A stretch of 64,000 bases of DNA, taken from the NCBI RefSeq assembly GCF_000238055.2, contig NZ_KE148312.1, forward strand, positions 134,001-198,000, read 5' to 3'. The notes beneath the pieces are model-generated. The model saw only the letters and a program-made list of their open reading frames with translations. It was not told the origin of the DNA and searched no databases. A program made the position numbers and the translations under genes. Positions 7,486 through 17,189 of the stretch are shown here, one piece after another. How positions within the stretch are numbered: the stretch's first letter is position 1; every line of letters starts with the position of its first letter. The DNA is from Oribacterium parvum ACB1 (GTDB taxonomy: Bacteria; Bacillota; Clostridia; Lachnospirales; Lachnospiraceae).

Positions 7486-8673
7486 ATGGCTGAAAGAGAA
7501 AACAGTGTTTGGGGGAAGATCCGAGTACAGCTTTCGGATGTGCAGAATTATTTATTAAACGGAAAGTATAGAGAAGCTGTTATTTTAGATAAAGAAATTT
7601 TGGCACTTTTGGTTCGCATGCAGATAGATCAGGCTTTGATGGTATCCAGTAATTTGGAAGGGGATATCAATCAGCTTTATGACGGACGAGTTATTTCTGC
7701 ACAGGCAAGAGATGCTTATCATGGCATTCGGGCATTCGGAGAACTTGCGGAGATGGGAAACAATACTTCTGCACAGGATGCGAATGACTCATTTTCTATG
7801 CTTCGAGACGCTCTTTCTTCCTATATGGATGAGAATCAGGAAGGAAGAGAAAGGAAAATGGAAAGTACTGTAACGAAAGTGCATGCAGATTCTTATGGAA
7901 GTGAGGCACCAAGACTTAGGACAGAAGGATATCCGGAAAGAAAAACCGTGTCTGTCCCTGTTAAAGAGGAAGATGACGGAGCGCTGGGAATTCCTATTCG
8001 GAGAAGTAATGAAAAGTCGGGTAGAACGGACAGGGGTTCTGCTACACAGACGAGGCGTGTAAAACCGGGGCAGAAAAGCGTTCCTGCCAGAAAAAGAGCT
8101 GTAACAAGACAGGGCGGCAATCCGAGAAAGAGTAAGAGACCGACCAGGCAGGAACCGGATTTATACAATATTTTACGGATTGCTTTACCGGTAGCGATTC
8201 TTTTGGTAGTGATTCTTCTGATAAGACTTTTTGTCTTTAAGGGAAGACAGGCAGTGGTGGAAACAACTGCTGCAGTAACCACTGTACAGGAAACCAAGGA
8301 AAGCACGGAAGCGGAAAGCACGGTGGAAGAAACTACAGAAGCGGCGAAGCGCTATTTCGTAACCACCGGAGTTCGTGTAAGAACAAAGCCGAGCACGACG
8401 GATTCGGAGGTTCTTACCGTTTTGGATGCAGGCACGGAGATTCAGTATAAGGCGGACTACGACAATGAGTGGGTAATGGTTAACTATAACGGACAGGACG
8501 CCTACATTTCCAAGCAGTATGTTCGAAGTGAAGAAGTGCAGACCACTGTGTCTTCAACAAACTCTGCTGCAGCAGGTCCTGGACAAAACTTGAGCAGCAA
8601 TTCTGTAACGAGTACTGAATCAGGCTCAAGCTCAAGCAGCAACGGCTCTACAACTTTAACGGTTGCGCCGTAA
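7486..8673 (+). CDS. Single-pass membrane protein with extracellular SH3b domain
   Basis: The 395-residue product has four parts. A helical cytoplasmic domain (about 1-115) begins with a WGKIRVQLSDVQNYLL helix. A long basic, disordered linker rich in Arg, Lys and Pro follows, then a transmembrane helix (about 228-252), then a Thr/Glu-rich stalk with a bacterial SH3 domain (about 292-350: VRVRTKPS, LDAGTEIQY, WVMVNYNGQDAYISKQYV). A Ser-rich tail ends it. This topology suggests a sensor or anchor that binds peptidoglycan outside while its N-terminal domain acts inside; that role is inferred. The ATG at 7486 follows AAGGAGG; an in-frame ATG at 7426 would overlap the promoter. Confidence 0.75.
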   Translation: MAERENSVWGKIRVQLSDVQNYLLNGKYREAVILDKEILALLVRMQIDQALMVSSNLEGDINQLYDGRVISAQARDAYHGIRAFGELAEMGNNTSAQDANDSFSMLRDALSSYMDENQEGRERKMESTVTKVHADSYGSEAPRLRTEGYPERKTVSVPVKEEDDGALGIPIRRSNEKSGRTDRGSATQTRRVKPGQKSVPARKRAVTRQGGNPRKSKRPTRQEPDLYNILRIALPVAILLVVILLIRLFVFKGRQAVVETTAAVTTVQETKESTEAESTVEETTEAAKRYFVTTGVRVRTKPSTTDSEVLTVLDAGTEIQYKADYDNEWVMVNYNGQDAYISKQYVRSEEVQTTVSSTNSAAAGPGQNLSSNSVTSTESGSSSSSNGSTTLTVAP

Positions 8674-8728
8674 AGGAAACATCTGAGATGACATTATAAG
8701 TTCAGCATACTTTTTTCTAAACGAGGAA

Positions 8729-8792
8729 AGAAGTTGTGAAGAAGAGATTCACTTTTGGATTTGAATTTTCTGTTATTCACAACTTCTTTTTT
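8729..8792 (+). terminator. Terminator after the SH3b gene
   Basis: AGAAGTTGTGAA (8729-8740) is perfectly complementary to TTCACAACTTCT (8776-8787), and a T-run follows to 8792. The loop is long (35 nt), but the 12-bp stem is strong. Confidence 0.7.
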
Positions 8793-8866
8793 ACTAGGAT
8801 GGACAGAGAGAAGGATGCTTCTGATTTCATTTTTTTCGGAAGAGAGATTATTTTCTCTAAAAAAAC

Positions 8867-8894
8867 TTGCAATACAAAATAGTGGGAATATAAT
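8867..8894 (+). promoter_or_regulatory. Promoter of the ATP synthase operon
   Basis: TTGCAA (8867-8872), a 16-bp spacer and TATAAT (8889-8894), about 50 nt upstream of atpB and directly after the preceding terminator. Confidence 0.75.
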
Positions 8895-8949
8895 GCTAAA
8901 CGTGCATTAAATAGAAATTAAAGCTTTAGAGACAGGAAGGGGGAAGGAA

Positions 8950-9636
8950 ATGGAAAAACTTGCTCGGTCCCTATTGGAAGAGTTAAATGTAGAGACTGCC
9001 TTTACGATACCGGTTTTCGGAGGCATTCCTATTTCGGAATCGGTATTTGTGACATGGATTGTCATGGCGGTCTTGATTCTTGCAGCTTTTCTTTTAGGAA
9101 GGAACTTACGTGTTCGAAATCCGGGGAAGAGGCAACAGATTGCGGAGCTGATTGTGGTAAAACTGGACGCTTTTACGAAAGGAACTCTCGGAGAGGAAGC
9201 GGCTGGGTACAGCACTTATATGGCATCGGTACTCCTTTTTATCGGGTTTGTGAATTTGACCGGTATTTTCGGCATGAAACCGCCGACAAAGGATTTAAAT
9301 ATTCCGGCAGCCCTTGCCGTAATGAGCATTGTTTTGGTGGAAGCGGCAGGAATCCGAGCGTTTGGGCTTGGAGGATGGATGAAACGCTTTACAAAGCCTA
9401 TGGCAATCCTTACCCCCATTAATATCTTGGAGATATTTATCAGACCACTTTCTCTATGTATGCGTCTTTTTGGAAATGTTCTTGGCGCATTCGTTATCAT
9501 GGAACTGGTGACCTTAGTGGTTCCGGTAGGGGTACCGGCCATATTATCCCTATACTTTGATGTTTTTGACGGTCTCATCCAGGCTTATGTCTTTGTCTTT
9601 TTGACCTCGCTCTATATTGCGGAGGCAGTGGAGTAA
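8950..9636 (+). CDS. atpB: ATP synthase Fo subunit a
   Basis: The stationary ion-channel subunit of the F1Fo ATP synthase in the cytoplasmic membrane. The 228-residue protein has five or six hydrophobic helices and the signature RPLSLCMRLFGN, in which Arg172 is the essential stator arginine facing the c-ring carboxylate; the C-terminal helix with DVFDGLIQAYVFVFLT is also typical. There is no atpI in front. It is the first gene of a run of seven (a, c, b, delta-alpha, gamma, beta, epsilon). An unusual 208-bp gap with a short tandem repeat separates it from atpE. Confidence 0.95.
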   Translation: MEKLARSLLEELNVETAFTIPVFGGIPISESVFVTWIVMAVLILAAFLLGRNLRVRNPGKRQQIAELIVVKLDAFTKGTLGEEAAGYSTYMASVLLFIGFVNLTGIFGMKPPTKDLNIPAALAVMSIVLVEAAGIRAFGLGGWMKRFTKPMAILTPINILEIFIRPLSLCMRLFGNVLGAFVIMELVTLVVPVGVPAILSLYFDVFDGLIQAYVFVFLTSLYIAEAVE

Positions 9637-9755
9637 GCACTGAAAGAGAAAACCGGAAAAGTGCCGAGAACTGGGGCACTAAGGGTAAACAGTAAAAGAC
9701 GGAAAAAGAAGCACGATTTGAAATTGAAACATAGTAAGAAATGCCGGAGAACAGC

Positions 9756-9801
9756 AATCTATAAATAGAAAAAACAGTAATCTATAAATAGAAAAAACAG
9801 T
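9756..9801 (+). repeat. 23-bp tandem duplication in the atpB-atpE gap
   Basis: Two exact, adjacent copies of a 23-bp unit beginning AATCTATAAATAG and ending AACAGT (9756-9778, 9779-9801), with a partial third copy of the end (AAACAG). It is not a recognisable terminator. Confidence 0.85.
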
Positions 9802-9844
9802 AAACAGAGCAGGTCGCAAAAGCGACAGAATAGGAGTGTGAATT

Positions 9845-10060
9845 ATGACAGCAATAGGAGCAGCAATAGCAGCATTGGCATGTATTGGAGCAGGTTTATC
9901 CATTGGTCTTGCAACCGGAAAGGCCACAGAGGCGGTAGCAAGACAGCCTGAGGCCAGTTCCAAGATTATGACTATTTTACTTTTAGGATGTGCCCTCGCG
10001 GAGGCAACCGCAATCTACGGATTCGTTATCGGCTTAATGATTATTCTCTTCTTAAAGTAA
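9845..10060 (+). CDS. atpE: ATP synthase Fo subunit c
   Basis: The rotor-ring subunit. The 71-residue hairpin has two glycine/alanine-rich helices joined by the ARQPE loop. The ion-binding carboxylate is Glu53 in [12 protein letters not shown]. Sodium-type rings such as Ilyobacter carry Ser right after this Glu; here it is Ala, so proton coupling is more likely, although the Gln of ARQPE and the following Thr are kept. AGGAGTGTGAATT precedes the ATG. Confidence 0.95.
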   Translation: MTAIGAAIAALACIGAGLSIGLATGKATEAVARQPEASSKIMTILLLGCALAEATAIYGFVIGLMIILFLK

Positions 10061-10096
10061 ACTTAAGAGACGATTGTTAAGCTAAGGAGGAAGAGG

Positions 10097-10585
10097 ATGC
10101 TAAGCCTTGATTTAAGAACTTTTATTTTTACCGTGATTAACGTTCTTGTGCTGGTGTTTTTTCTGTACCGCTTTTTGTTTAAGCCGGTTCGGGAAATTCT
10201 TGTAGCTAGACAGAATGAGTTGGATAACTCCTATAGAGAAGCGGAAGAAGCAAATCAGAAGGCCAACGCCTTAAAGAAGCAGTATGAAGATACCATGGCG
10301 CAGGTTGACGCGGAACGCCAGGAAAAGCTCGAGAAGACCAGATTGCAGGCAACGAGCGAGTATGATGAAATTATAGGAAATGCCAGAGAAAAGGCGACGA
10401 AGATTATTGCCGATGCAAAGATAGAGGCTGAGAGGCAGGCAGAGCAAAAGCAACACGAGATGGAAGAGGAAGTGGCTATGCTTGTGGCAAAGGCTGCCTA
10501 TAAGATTGCGGCAAGCAAGGATTCCGTGGAGAATAACCAGAAGCTTTACGACACTTTCCTAGAGGATGCAGAGAAGAAAGGGTAA
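10097..10585 (+). CDS. atpF: ATP synthase Fo subunit b
   Basis: The peripheral-stalk subunit. The 162-residue protein has an N-terminal membrane helix (about residues 9-28), then a long charged dimerising helix with the conserved KPVREILVARQNEL junction and the NAREKATKIIADAKIEAERQ segment. Subunit delta normally sits on its C-terminus; here the next gene, six bases downstream, encodes delta fused to alpha, so the stalk top is tied covalently to the F1 head. The start follows TAAGGAGGAAGAGG. Confidence 0.95.
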   Translation: MLSLDLRTFIFTVINVLVLVFFLYRFLFKPVREILVARQNELDNSYREAEEANQKANALKKQYEDTMAQVDAERQEKLEKTRLQATSEYDEIIGNAREKATKIIADAKIEAERQAEQKQHEMEEEVAMLVAKAAYKIAASKDSVENNQKLYDTFLEDAEKKG

Positions 10586-10591
10586 AGGATT

Positions 10592-12613
10592 ATGCTGCAA
10601 AAAGTCAGTGATTATGCACAACAGCTTTATAAAATGCATGTTCCCAACAGTGAAATCGAGGAAACCAGTCGCATTTTTGAAGTTTTACCGGAAACAGCGT
10701 CTCAGTTGTCTGACCCTACTGTTCCCTTGGAAAATAGACTGGCCATAATCGACAGTATTTTTCCTACAGAAGTAAGGGATATTTTAAAGGTTTTATGTCA
10801 GAATGGCTTGCTAGGCTCCTGGATGGATATTGCCGATGAATACCGAAGGGTTTCCGAAGAGGAGTCCACAAAGTTAAGTGTGCGCCTTCGTTATGTAACA
10901 AAACCGGAGGAAGAGCAGTTAAAGCGAATCCGGACTTTTGTCTATAATAAATACCATACACGCAATATTGAAATGAGACTCGAAGAGGATGCTTCCTTAG
11001 GCGGAGGCTTTATTCTTGAGGTGGGCAATGACCAGTATGACTGGAGTACCAAGGGCAGAAGACAACAGTTTCTCGATGAAGTAATGAGTAAGCGTCTCGG
11101 TGGAAGCAGTCAGGATATCGTGAGTATCCTGCAAAGTTCGGTAGACGATTTCGACCTGAAAGCGGAGAAGAAGGAAATCGGTTTTGTCAGTTCCGTAGGA
11201 GACGGCATTGTGGTTATCAACGGACTGGACCACGCCATGTATGGAGAGGTGGTTGTATTTGATAACGGTGTCCGCGGTATGGTGCAAAATATTGAAAGAA
11301 ATCGTATCGGCGTCATCCTCTTTGGAGAGGAAGAGGGAATCGTGGAAGGCAGTCGTGCCGTTCGTACCAATAAAATGGCGGGTATTCCCGTGGGAGATGC
11401 CTTCCTTGGAAGAGTTGTGGATGCCCTCGGAAATCCGATTGACGGCGAGGGAGAAATTGTTACTCGGGATTATCGCCCGATTGAGCAGCCTGCACCCGGA
11501 ATTATTGATAGAAAAACGGTCAATGTTCCTTTGCAGACCGGTATTTTGGCGATTGATTCCATGTTCCCCATCGGTAGAGGACAGAGAGAGTTAATTATTG
11601 GGGACAGACAGACCGGAAAAACATCCATTGCAATGGATACCATTTTGAATCAAAAAGGGAAGAACTGCCTTTGTATTTATGTGGCAATCGGACAGAAGGA
11701 GTCCACCATTGCGGCACTTGTCGAGAACTTAAAGAAGCATGATGCCATGAGCTATACCTGCGTCCTTGCGGCGACAGCGGCTGATCCGGCACCGATTCAG
11801 TATATCGCGCCCTATGCGGCAACCTCCCTTGCGGAGTACTTTATGTACGAGGGGAAGGATGTGCTCATTGTTTATGACGACTTAAGCAAGCATGCAGTAG
11901 CCTACCGTGCACTTTCTCTTCTTTTGGGAAGAGCTCCCGGTCGTGAAGCCTATCCCGGAGATGTATTCTACCTGCATTCTCGCCTCTTAGAGCGCTCCTG
12001 CCGTCTTTCTGATGAGCTTGGCGGAGGAAGTATCACCGCTTTACCGATTATTGAGACCCAGGACGGTGATGTTTCCGCTTATATTCCGACGAATGTCATT
12101 TCCATTACAGACGGACAGATTTTCCTGGAGAGTAATCTCTTTTTTGAGGGGCAGCGTCCTGCAGTTAATGTAGGACTTTCCGTTTCCCGTGTAGGCGGTG
12201 CGGCACAGACGAAAGCCATGAAGAAGGCAGCCGGATCTCTTCGTATCGACCTTGCACAATATAGAGAAATGGCGGTATTTACCCAGTTCTCCTCCGACCT
12301 CGATGAGAGCACAAAAACCCAGCTTACGCAGGGGGCGATTCTTATGGAGCTTTTAAAGCAGCCTCTGGGAAGACCGCTTTCCTTAGGAGAACAGGTGGTG
12401 ACCCTTGTTCTGGCTCTTCATAAAGAATTTTTGGACGTAGATAAGAAAGAGGTCAAGAGCTTGCAGAATCGAGTTCTTCAATATTTTGAAGAGAAAGAGC
12501 CGGATGTATTACGCAATATCGAGATTTCCGGAATGCTTGCAGACGACCTTGTAGAGCAGATTATTTCCGTTTACCATGACTTCCGGAAGAAAGAGGCGGA
12601 AGAACAATCATAA
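10592..12613 (+). CDS. atpA: Fused ATP synthase delta-alpha subunit
   Basis: A single open frame of 673 residues encodes two normally separate F1 subunits. Residues 1 to about 170 are subunit delta (OSCP/AtpH): the helical N-terminal bundle, then the C-terminal domain with the typical LGGGFILEVGN and STKGRRQQFLDEV segments. Alpha starts around residue 180 (SILQSSVDDFDLKAE, then GFVSSVGDGIVVINGL) without its usual free N-terminal Met. The P-loop GDRQTGKT is at 337-344, followed by IYVAIGQKEST, the DDLSKHAVAYR region, and the VGLSVSRVGGAAQ arginine-finger region. There is no stop, frameshift or internal start with a ribosome site at the junction. It is a genuine fusion if the assembly is right. 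Confidence 0.93.
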   Translation: MLQKVSDYAQQLYKMHVPNSEIEETSRIFEVLPETASQLSDPTVPLENRLAIIDSIFPTEVRDILKVLCQNGLLGSWMDIADEYRRVSEEESTKLSVRLRYVTKPEEEQLKRIRTFVYNKYHTRNIEMRLEEDASLGGGFILEVGNDQYDWSTKGRRQQFLDEVMSKRLGGSSQDIVSILQSSVDDFDLKAEKKEIGFVSSVGDGIVVINGLDHAMYGEVVVFDNGVRGMVQNIERNRIGVILFGEEEGIVEGSRAVRTNKMAGIPVGDAFLGRVVDALGNPIDGEGEIVTRDYRPIEQPAPGIIDRKTVNVPLQTGILAIDSMFPIGRGQRELIIGDRQTGKTSIAMDTILNQKGKNCLCIYVAIGQKESTIAALVENLKKHDAMSYTCVLAATAADPAPIQYIAPYAATSLAEYFMYEGKDVLIVYDDLSKHAVAYRALSLLLGRAPGREAYPGDVFYLHSRLLERSCRLSDELGGGSITALPIIETQDGDVSAYIPTNVISITDGQIFLESNLFFEGQRPAVNVGLSVSRVGGAAQTKAMKKAAGSLRIDLAQYREMAVFTQFSSDLDESTKTQLTQGAILMELLKQPLGRPLSLGEQVVTLVLALHKEFLDVDKKEVKSLQNRVLQYFEEKEPDVLRNIEISGMLADDLVEQIISVYHDFRKKEAEEQS

Positions 12614-12625
12614 AGGAGGCATATT

Positions 12626-13531
12626 TTGCCTACAACAAGAGAACTAAGAGATCGAATCGGCAGCATTGATAATACGATGAAGATTACCAATGCGATGTAT
12701 CTGATATCCAGTACGAAGATGCGTAAGGCGAAGGCGGAGCTGGCCCAGACAGAGCCGTATTTTTACACCCTGCAGTCTATGATTGCGCGTGTTATGCGAC
12801 ATTTGCCCGAAGAGTATACACACCCCTTTCTGGATTCAAGAGAGGGAACAGCCGAGGGAGAAGGTAAGGTTGCCATCATCTGCGTTACGGCGGATAAGGG
12901 ACTTGCCGGCGCCTATAATCACAATGTTATTAAAGAGACGGAGGAGCTTTTAAAGCAATATAAAAACAGCCGACTTTTCGTAGTAGGTGAGATGGGGCGA
13001 AGTTATTTTCATACAAGGCGGATTCCGATTGATGAAACCTTTCGCTACACGGCGCAGAATCCGACACTCCATAGAGCGAGAGTTATTACCAGAAAGATGC
13101 TGGAGCTTTTTCAGAATAGAGAAATTGATGAGCTCCATATTGCTTATACCAGGATGAAGAGCTCTTTAGAGATGGAAAGCTTGGGGGAGCAGCTTTTACC
13201 TTTAGATAAGTTGCACCCCGTCTTTGTGAAAGTGCCGATAACGGCGAATTACGAAGCTTTTAATATTTTCCCGAGTCCGGATGCCTTGATGGAAAATGTT
13301 ATTCCGGACTACTTAAACGGCTATATCTACAGTGCTCTCGTAGAGTCGTTTTGTGCGGAGCAACATGCCAGAATGACCGCGATGGATTCGGCGAATCGAA
13401 ACGGAAATGAACTGAAGCAGAAGCTTCGCATTCAGTACAATCGTGTGCGTCAGGCACAGATTACACAGGAAATCACGGAAATTGCTGCCGGAGCCAAGGC
13501 ACAAAGGGCTGCAAAGGCGAAGAAAAAATAG
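12626..13531 (+). CDS. atpG: ATP synthase F1 subunit gamma
   Basis: The rotating central shaft. The 301-residue protein has the conserved N-terminal helix TRELRDRIGSIDNTMKITNAMYLIS, the Rossmann-like middle with VTADKGLAGAYN, and the C-terminal helix with ARMTAMDSANRNG, the QYNRVRQAQITQEI signature and an Ala/Lys-rich tail. It initiates at TTG (12626), with AAAGGAGG about seven bases upstream; no ATG fits. The TTG start may tune gamma to one copy per complex. Confidence 0.94.
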   Translation: MPTTRELRDRIGSIDNTMKITNAMYLISSTKMRKAKAELAQTEPYFYTLQSMIARVMRHLPEEYTHPFLDSREGTAEGEGKVAIICVTADKGLAGAYNHNVIKETEELLKQYKNSRLFVVGEMGRSYFHTRRIPIDETFRYTAQNPTLHRARVITRKMLELFQNREIDELHIAYTRMKSSLEMESLGEQLLPLDKLHPVFVKVPITANYEAFNIFPSPDALMENVIPDYLNGYIYSALVESFCAEQHARMTAMDSANRNGNELKQKLRIQYNRVRQAQITQEITEIAAGAKAQRAAKAKKK

Positions 13532-13550
13532 GAAGAGAGGAGAAGGGTAG

Positions 13551-14942
<1,392 letters not shown>

Positions 14943-14953
14943 AGGAGTTCCTT

Positions 14954-15379
14954 ATGATGCGAGGAAATGAAGGCCTGTTCAGTGCAAAGGTTATCGCAAC
15001 GAACAAGGTCTACTATGATGATAAACTTCGGTATCTGAATGTTCGAACATTGGATGGACAGATTGGCTTTATGGCGCACCATGCTCCCATCGTCGTTGCG
15101 GTGGAAATTGGTGTACTGGATGCCCAGAAGCCGGACGGCTCTTGGGTACATGTTGAGGTCGGGAAGGGCATTTTACAATTTGCCAATAACCGTCTGACGC
15201 TTCTTGTAGACACTTTGGAGACAAAGGAAGAGATGGATATTCGAAGAGCCGAGGAAGCGAAGGAGAGAGCCGAAGAGGAGCTTCGACAGAAGCAAAGCTA
15301 TATGGAATATAAGAAATCGCAGGCTGCGCTGGCAAGAGCCTTGGGAAGACTGGAATTTTATAAGAAGACCTATTTATAA
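14954..15379 (+). CDS. atpC: ATP synthase F1 subunit epsilon
   Basis: The regulatory shaft subunit, 141 residues. The N-terminal beta-sandwich contains LNVRTLDGQIGFMAHHAPIVVAVEIG, and the C-terminal helical hairpin (RRAEEAKERAEEELRQKQ) is the part that can inhibit ATP hydrolysis. Two ATG codons stand side by side at 14954 and 14957; AAAGGAG precedes both. It closes the ATP synthase operon. Confidence 0.92.
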   Translation: MMRGNEGLFSAKVIATNKVYYDDKLRYLNVRTLDGQIGFMAHHAPIVVAVEIGVLDAQKPDGSWVHVEVGKGILQFANNRLTLLVDTLETKEEMDIRRAEEAKERAEEELRQKQSYMEYKKSQAALARALGRLEFYKKTYL

Positions 15380-15441
15380 AGTCTGAAAAGCATGTTATTC
15401 TTATAGCTCATATCGGAATGCTTTAAGGGAAAGGAGTATTT

Positions 15442-15549
15442 ATGCTTAGTCCAAAACAAAAAAAGTCGATTACCGCTGTGATTGTTCTTGTGTTAGCAGC
15501 TCTCATGGTTTTGGGAATGGTTTTGACACCGCTTCTCAGCAGAATGTAA
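15442..15549 (+). CDS. 35-residue single-pass membrane protein
   Basis: A short frame with an excellent ribosome site (AAAGGAG, start seven bases later). It starts MLSPKQKKS, then runs as one transmembrane helix of about 22 residues (Val, Leu, Ala, Met-rich) ending TPLLSRM. The layout (basic head, one helix, short outside tail) matches small membrane proteins that often follow core genes in Clostridia. It lies 62 bp after atpC and may share the ATP synthase transcript. The function is unknown. The following 160 bp to the next gene hold nothing recognisable. Confidence 0.55.
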   Translation: MLSPKQKKSITAVIVLVLAALMVLGMVLTPLLSRM

Positions 15550-15710
15550 TTGTGTAGTAAAAACACAGTGTCAGTAATGTAAAACAATGTAATAAAACAG
15601 TATTAATAAGGGAAACGGCATACGATAGTAGGCGGAAAAACTGTATATAGCTTGCGGAATCAAAACGAAAAGAACATTAATCATAGAAAAAGTAAAAAGC
15701 GGAATAAAGG

Positions 15711-16421
15711 ATGAATAAAGAAGAATCTGAGAAAAAGATAGAGGATCTGGTTTTACTGGGCTACCCGGGCATCTCGGGTAGCCGCTTTTTATGGGAAAAA
15801 GGAAATGCACTTCCCTTTTCCGCACGTTACCAAAAAGAAGAGAGACAGCGAATAGAGGACTTGCCCCGCCTTTTTTGGAAGGAGAAAACGCTTTCTTTTT
15901 CCGCGGAAAATATCTATCTTTTTACAGATAAGGAGAGAAACGGAGAAGCTACCCCTCTTTATGAGAAGGATATCCGGGCAAAGGAAAATGCAGGAGAAAT
16001 TAAAAGAGGAAAGATAGAGGATTTGTTTCCCGGCTTTGCAAGTGATTTTTCTCTAAGCGAAGTTTTACCTCTTGGGAAGGGAGGAATTCTTGCCGGCTTA
16101 GGAGAGATTGGAGGGGGAGGACTTTCCTTCTCCTACAGTAAGATTTCTTTCTTGCAAAGTACCATCGAGCTTTGCGAGCATTTTCAGCTTTCCCCTTATG
16201 CACTTCACTCGAAAGGCGCCTTTCTTCTTCGCCTTGAAAGGGGAGAGGACTTTGCAGGTCTTGCAAGAGAAAAGGGAATAGAGGCGAGCTGCATCGGGCG
16301 CTTTCATGAAGAAAAAAAGCGGATTCGGAAGGATGAGTACGGAGAGTCTTATCTCTATAAACAGGAAAGGGACAGCTTGGAGGAGATTTTCACAAAAGAG
16401 GAAACAGGGATACTTACATAA
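15711..16421 (+). CDS. AIR synthase-related protein (HypE/PurM C-domain-like), N-terminus degenerate
   Basis: A 236-residue protein. Its C-terminal half (about 115-215) has the pattern GGILAGLGEIGGGG, then IELCEHFQLSPYALHSKGAFLLRL and AREKGIEASCIGRF. This is the AIR-synthase C-terminal fold used by HypE, PurM and the so-called hydrogenase maturation factors of Lachnospiraceae. The N-terminal ATP-binding half of that superfamily is much shortened and highly charged here, and no catalytic cysteine tail of HypE is present. I would call it a divergent member with unknown substrate. No hydrogenase genes are nearby. A terminator follows. Confidence 0.55.
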   Translation: MNKEESEKKIEDLVLLGYPGISGSRFLWEKGNALPFSARYQKEERQRIEDLPRLFWKEKTLSFSAENIYLFTDKERNGEATPLYEKDIRAKENAGEIKRGKIEDLFPGFASDFSLSEVLPLGKGGILAGLGEIGGGGLSFSYSKISFLQSTIELCEHFQLSPYALHSKGAFLLRLERGEDFAGLAREKGIEASCIGRFHEEKKRIRKDEYGESYLYKQERDSLEEIFTKEETGILT

Positions 16422-16446
16422 AGAAGAGAGAAACTTACATAAAGAA
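16412..16446 (+). repeat. Short direct repeat over the stop codon
   Basis: ACTTACATAAAGAA occurs at 16412-16425 and again at 16433-16446 (period 21). The first copy contains the stop codon of the AIR-synthase-like gene. Confidence 0.8.
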
Positions 16447-16461
16447 AAAACAGAGATGCTT

Positions 16462-16497
16462 GGATAGGAATTCTTTCCGATTTCCTATCCTTTTTTT
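16462..16497 (+). terminator. Intrinsic terminator
   Basis: GGATAGGAA (16462-16470) and TTCCTATCC (16482-16490) form a perfect 9-bp stem, followed by seven T residues. Confidence 0.85.
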
Positions 16498-16531
16498 ACA
16501 TTCCGGCTTTTTATCTTTTTATTCCGCGGGC

Positions 16532-16560
16532 TTGCTAGCGATTGGTATATTGGGTAAAAT
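16532..16560 (+). promoter_or_regulatory. Promoter of the Lrp-aminotransferase pair
   Basis: TTGCTA (16532-16537), a 17-bp spacer and TAAAAT (16555-16560). The leader of about 140 nt (16567-16706) contains several short inverted repeats, for example TTCCC/GGGAA and GAAGA/TCTTC. It matches no riboswitch or T-box that I recognise. Confidence 0.55.
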
Positions 16561-16706
16561 AGATGGAATAAGAGTTCCCTGTTTTGGGAAATATAGAATT
16601 TTATAGGACGGAGAATTCTATTTAGGAGACTATTGATTCCCGAAGAGAAAGGCTTTGTCTTCTTAATGGGATAATAAAAGAAAGTGACGGAAGAATAGGA
16701 AGCGGT

Positions 16707-17189
16707 ATGAGAGAAAAAATATTAAGTATTATAGAGAAGAATGCAAAGCTTAGTATGGAGGACCTGGCAGCTCTTTTGGGAGAAGATAAGGAGAGTGTGG
16801 CAAGAGAAGTAGAGGCTATGGAGAAGGAAGGGATAATCTGTGGCTATCACACCCTCATTAATTGGGATAATACGAAAGATGAACGGGTGGACGCTCTCAT
16901 TGAAGTTAAGGTTACTCCGCAAAGGGGAATGGGCTTTGACAATATTGCAGAGCGTATTTACCAGTATGAAGAAGTGGATGCACTCTATCTTATGAGTGGG
17001 GGCTATGACTTTACGGTGATGATTAAGGGTAGAACCATGAAGGAAGTGGCAAATTTTGTGTCTATGAAATTAGGACCGATGGAGGCGGTGCTTTCCACGG
17101 CAACGCACTTTGTCTTGAAGCGCTATAAGGATCATGGAACAAGGCTCAATGTCGCTAAATCCGATGAAAGAATGCAGGTATCCCCATGA
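16707..17189 (+). CDS. Lrp/AsnC family transcriptional regulator
   Basis: A 160-residue DNA-binding protein. The winged-helix HTH (residues about 5-55) is followed by the linker GIICGYHTLINW and a RAM/AsnC effector-binding domain (about 65-150; VDALIEVKVTPQRGMGFDNIAERI, VDALYLMSGGYDFTVMIKG). Such regulators sense amino acids and form octamers. The stop codon overlaps the next start in an ATGA arrangement, so this regulator and the aminotransferase are translated as a pair; control of that amino acid pathway and autoregulation are likely. Confidence 0.88.
   Translation: MREKILSIIEKNAKLSMEDLAALLGEDKESVAREVEAMEKEGIICGYHTLINWDNTKDERVDALIEVKVTPQRGMGFDNIAERIYQYEEVDALYLMSGGYDFTVMIKGRTMKEVANFVSMKLGPMEAVLSTATHFVLKRYKDHGTRLNVAKSDERMQVSP

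Noticed and set aside
9845-10060. Sodium-coupled ATP synthase
   Set aside because: The residue after the ion-binding Glu is Ala, not Ser, so the sodium signature is incomplete; proton coupling is more likely.
16567-16706. Riboswitch or T-box in the leader of the Lrp-aminotransferase genes
   Set aside because: Several small hairpins are visible, but there is no T-box sequence or known aptamer core that I can recognise.
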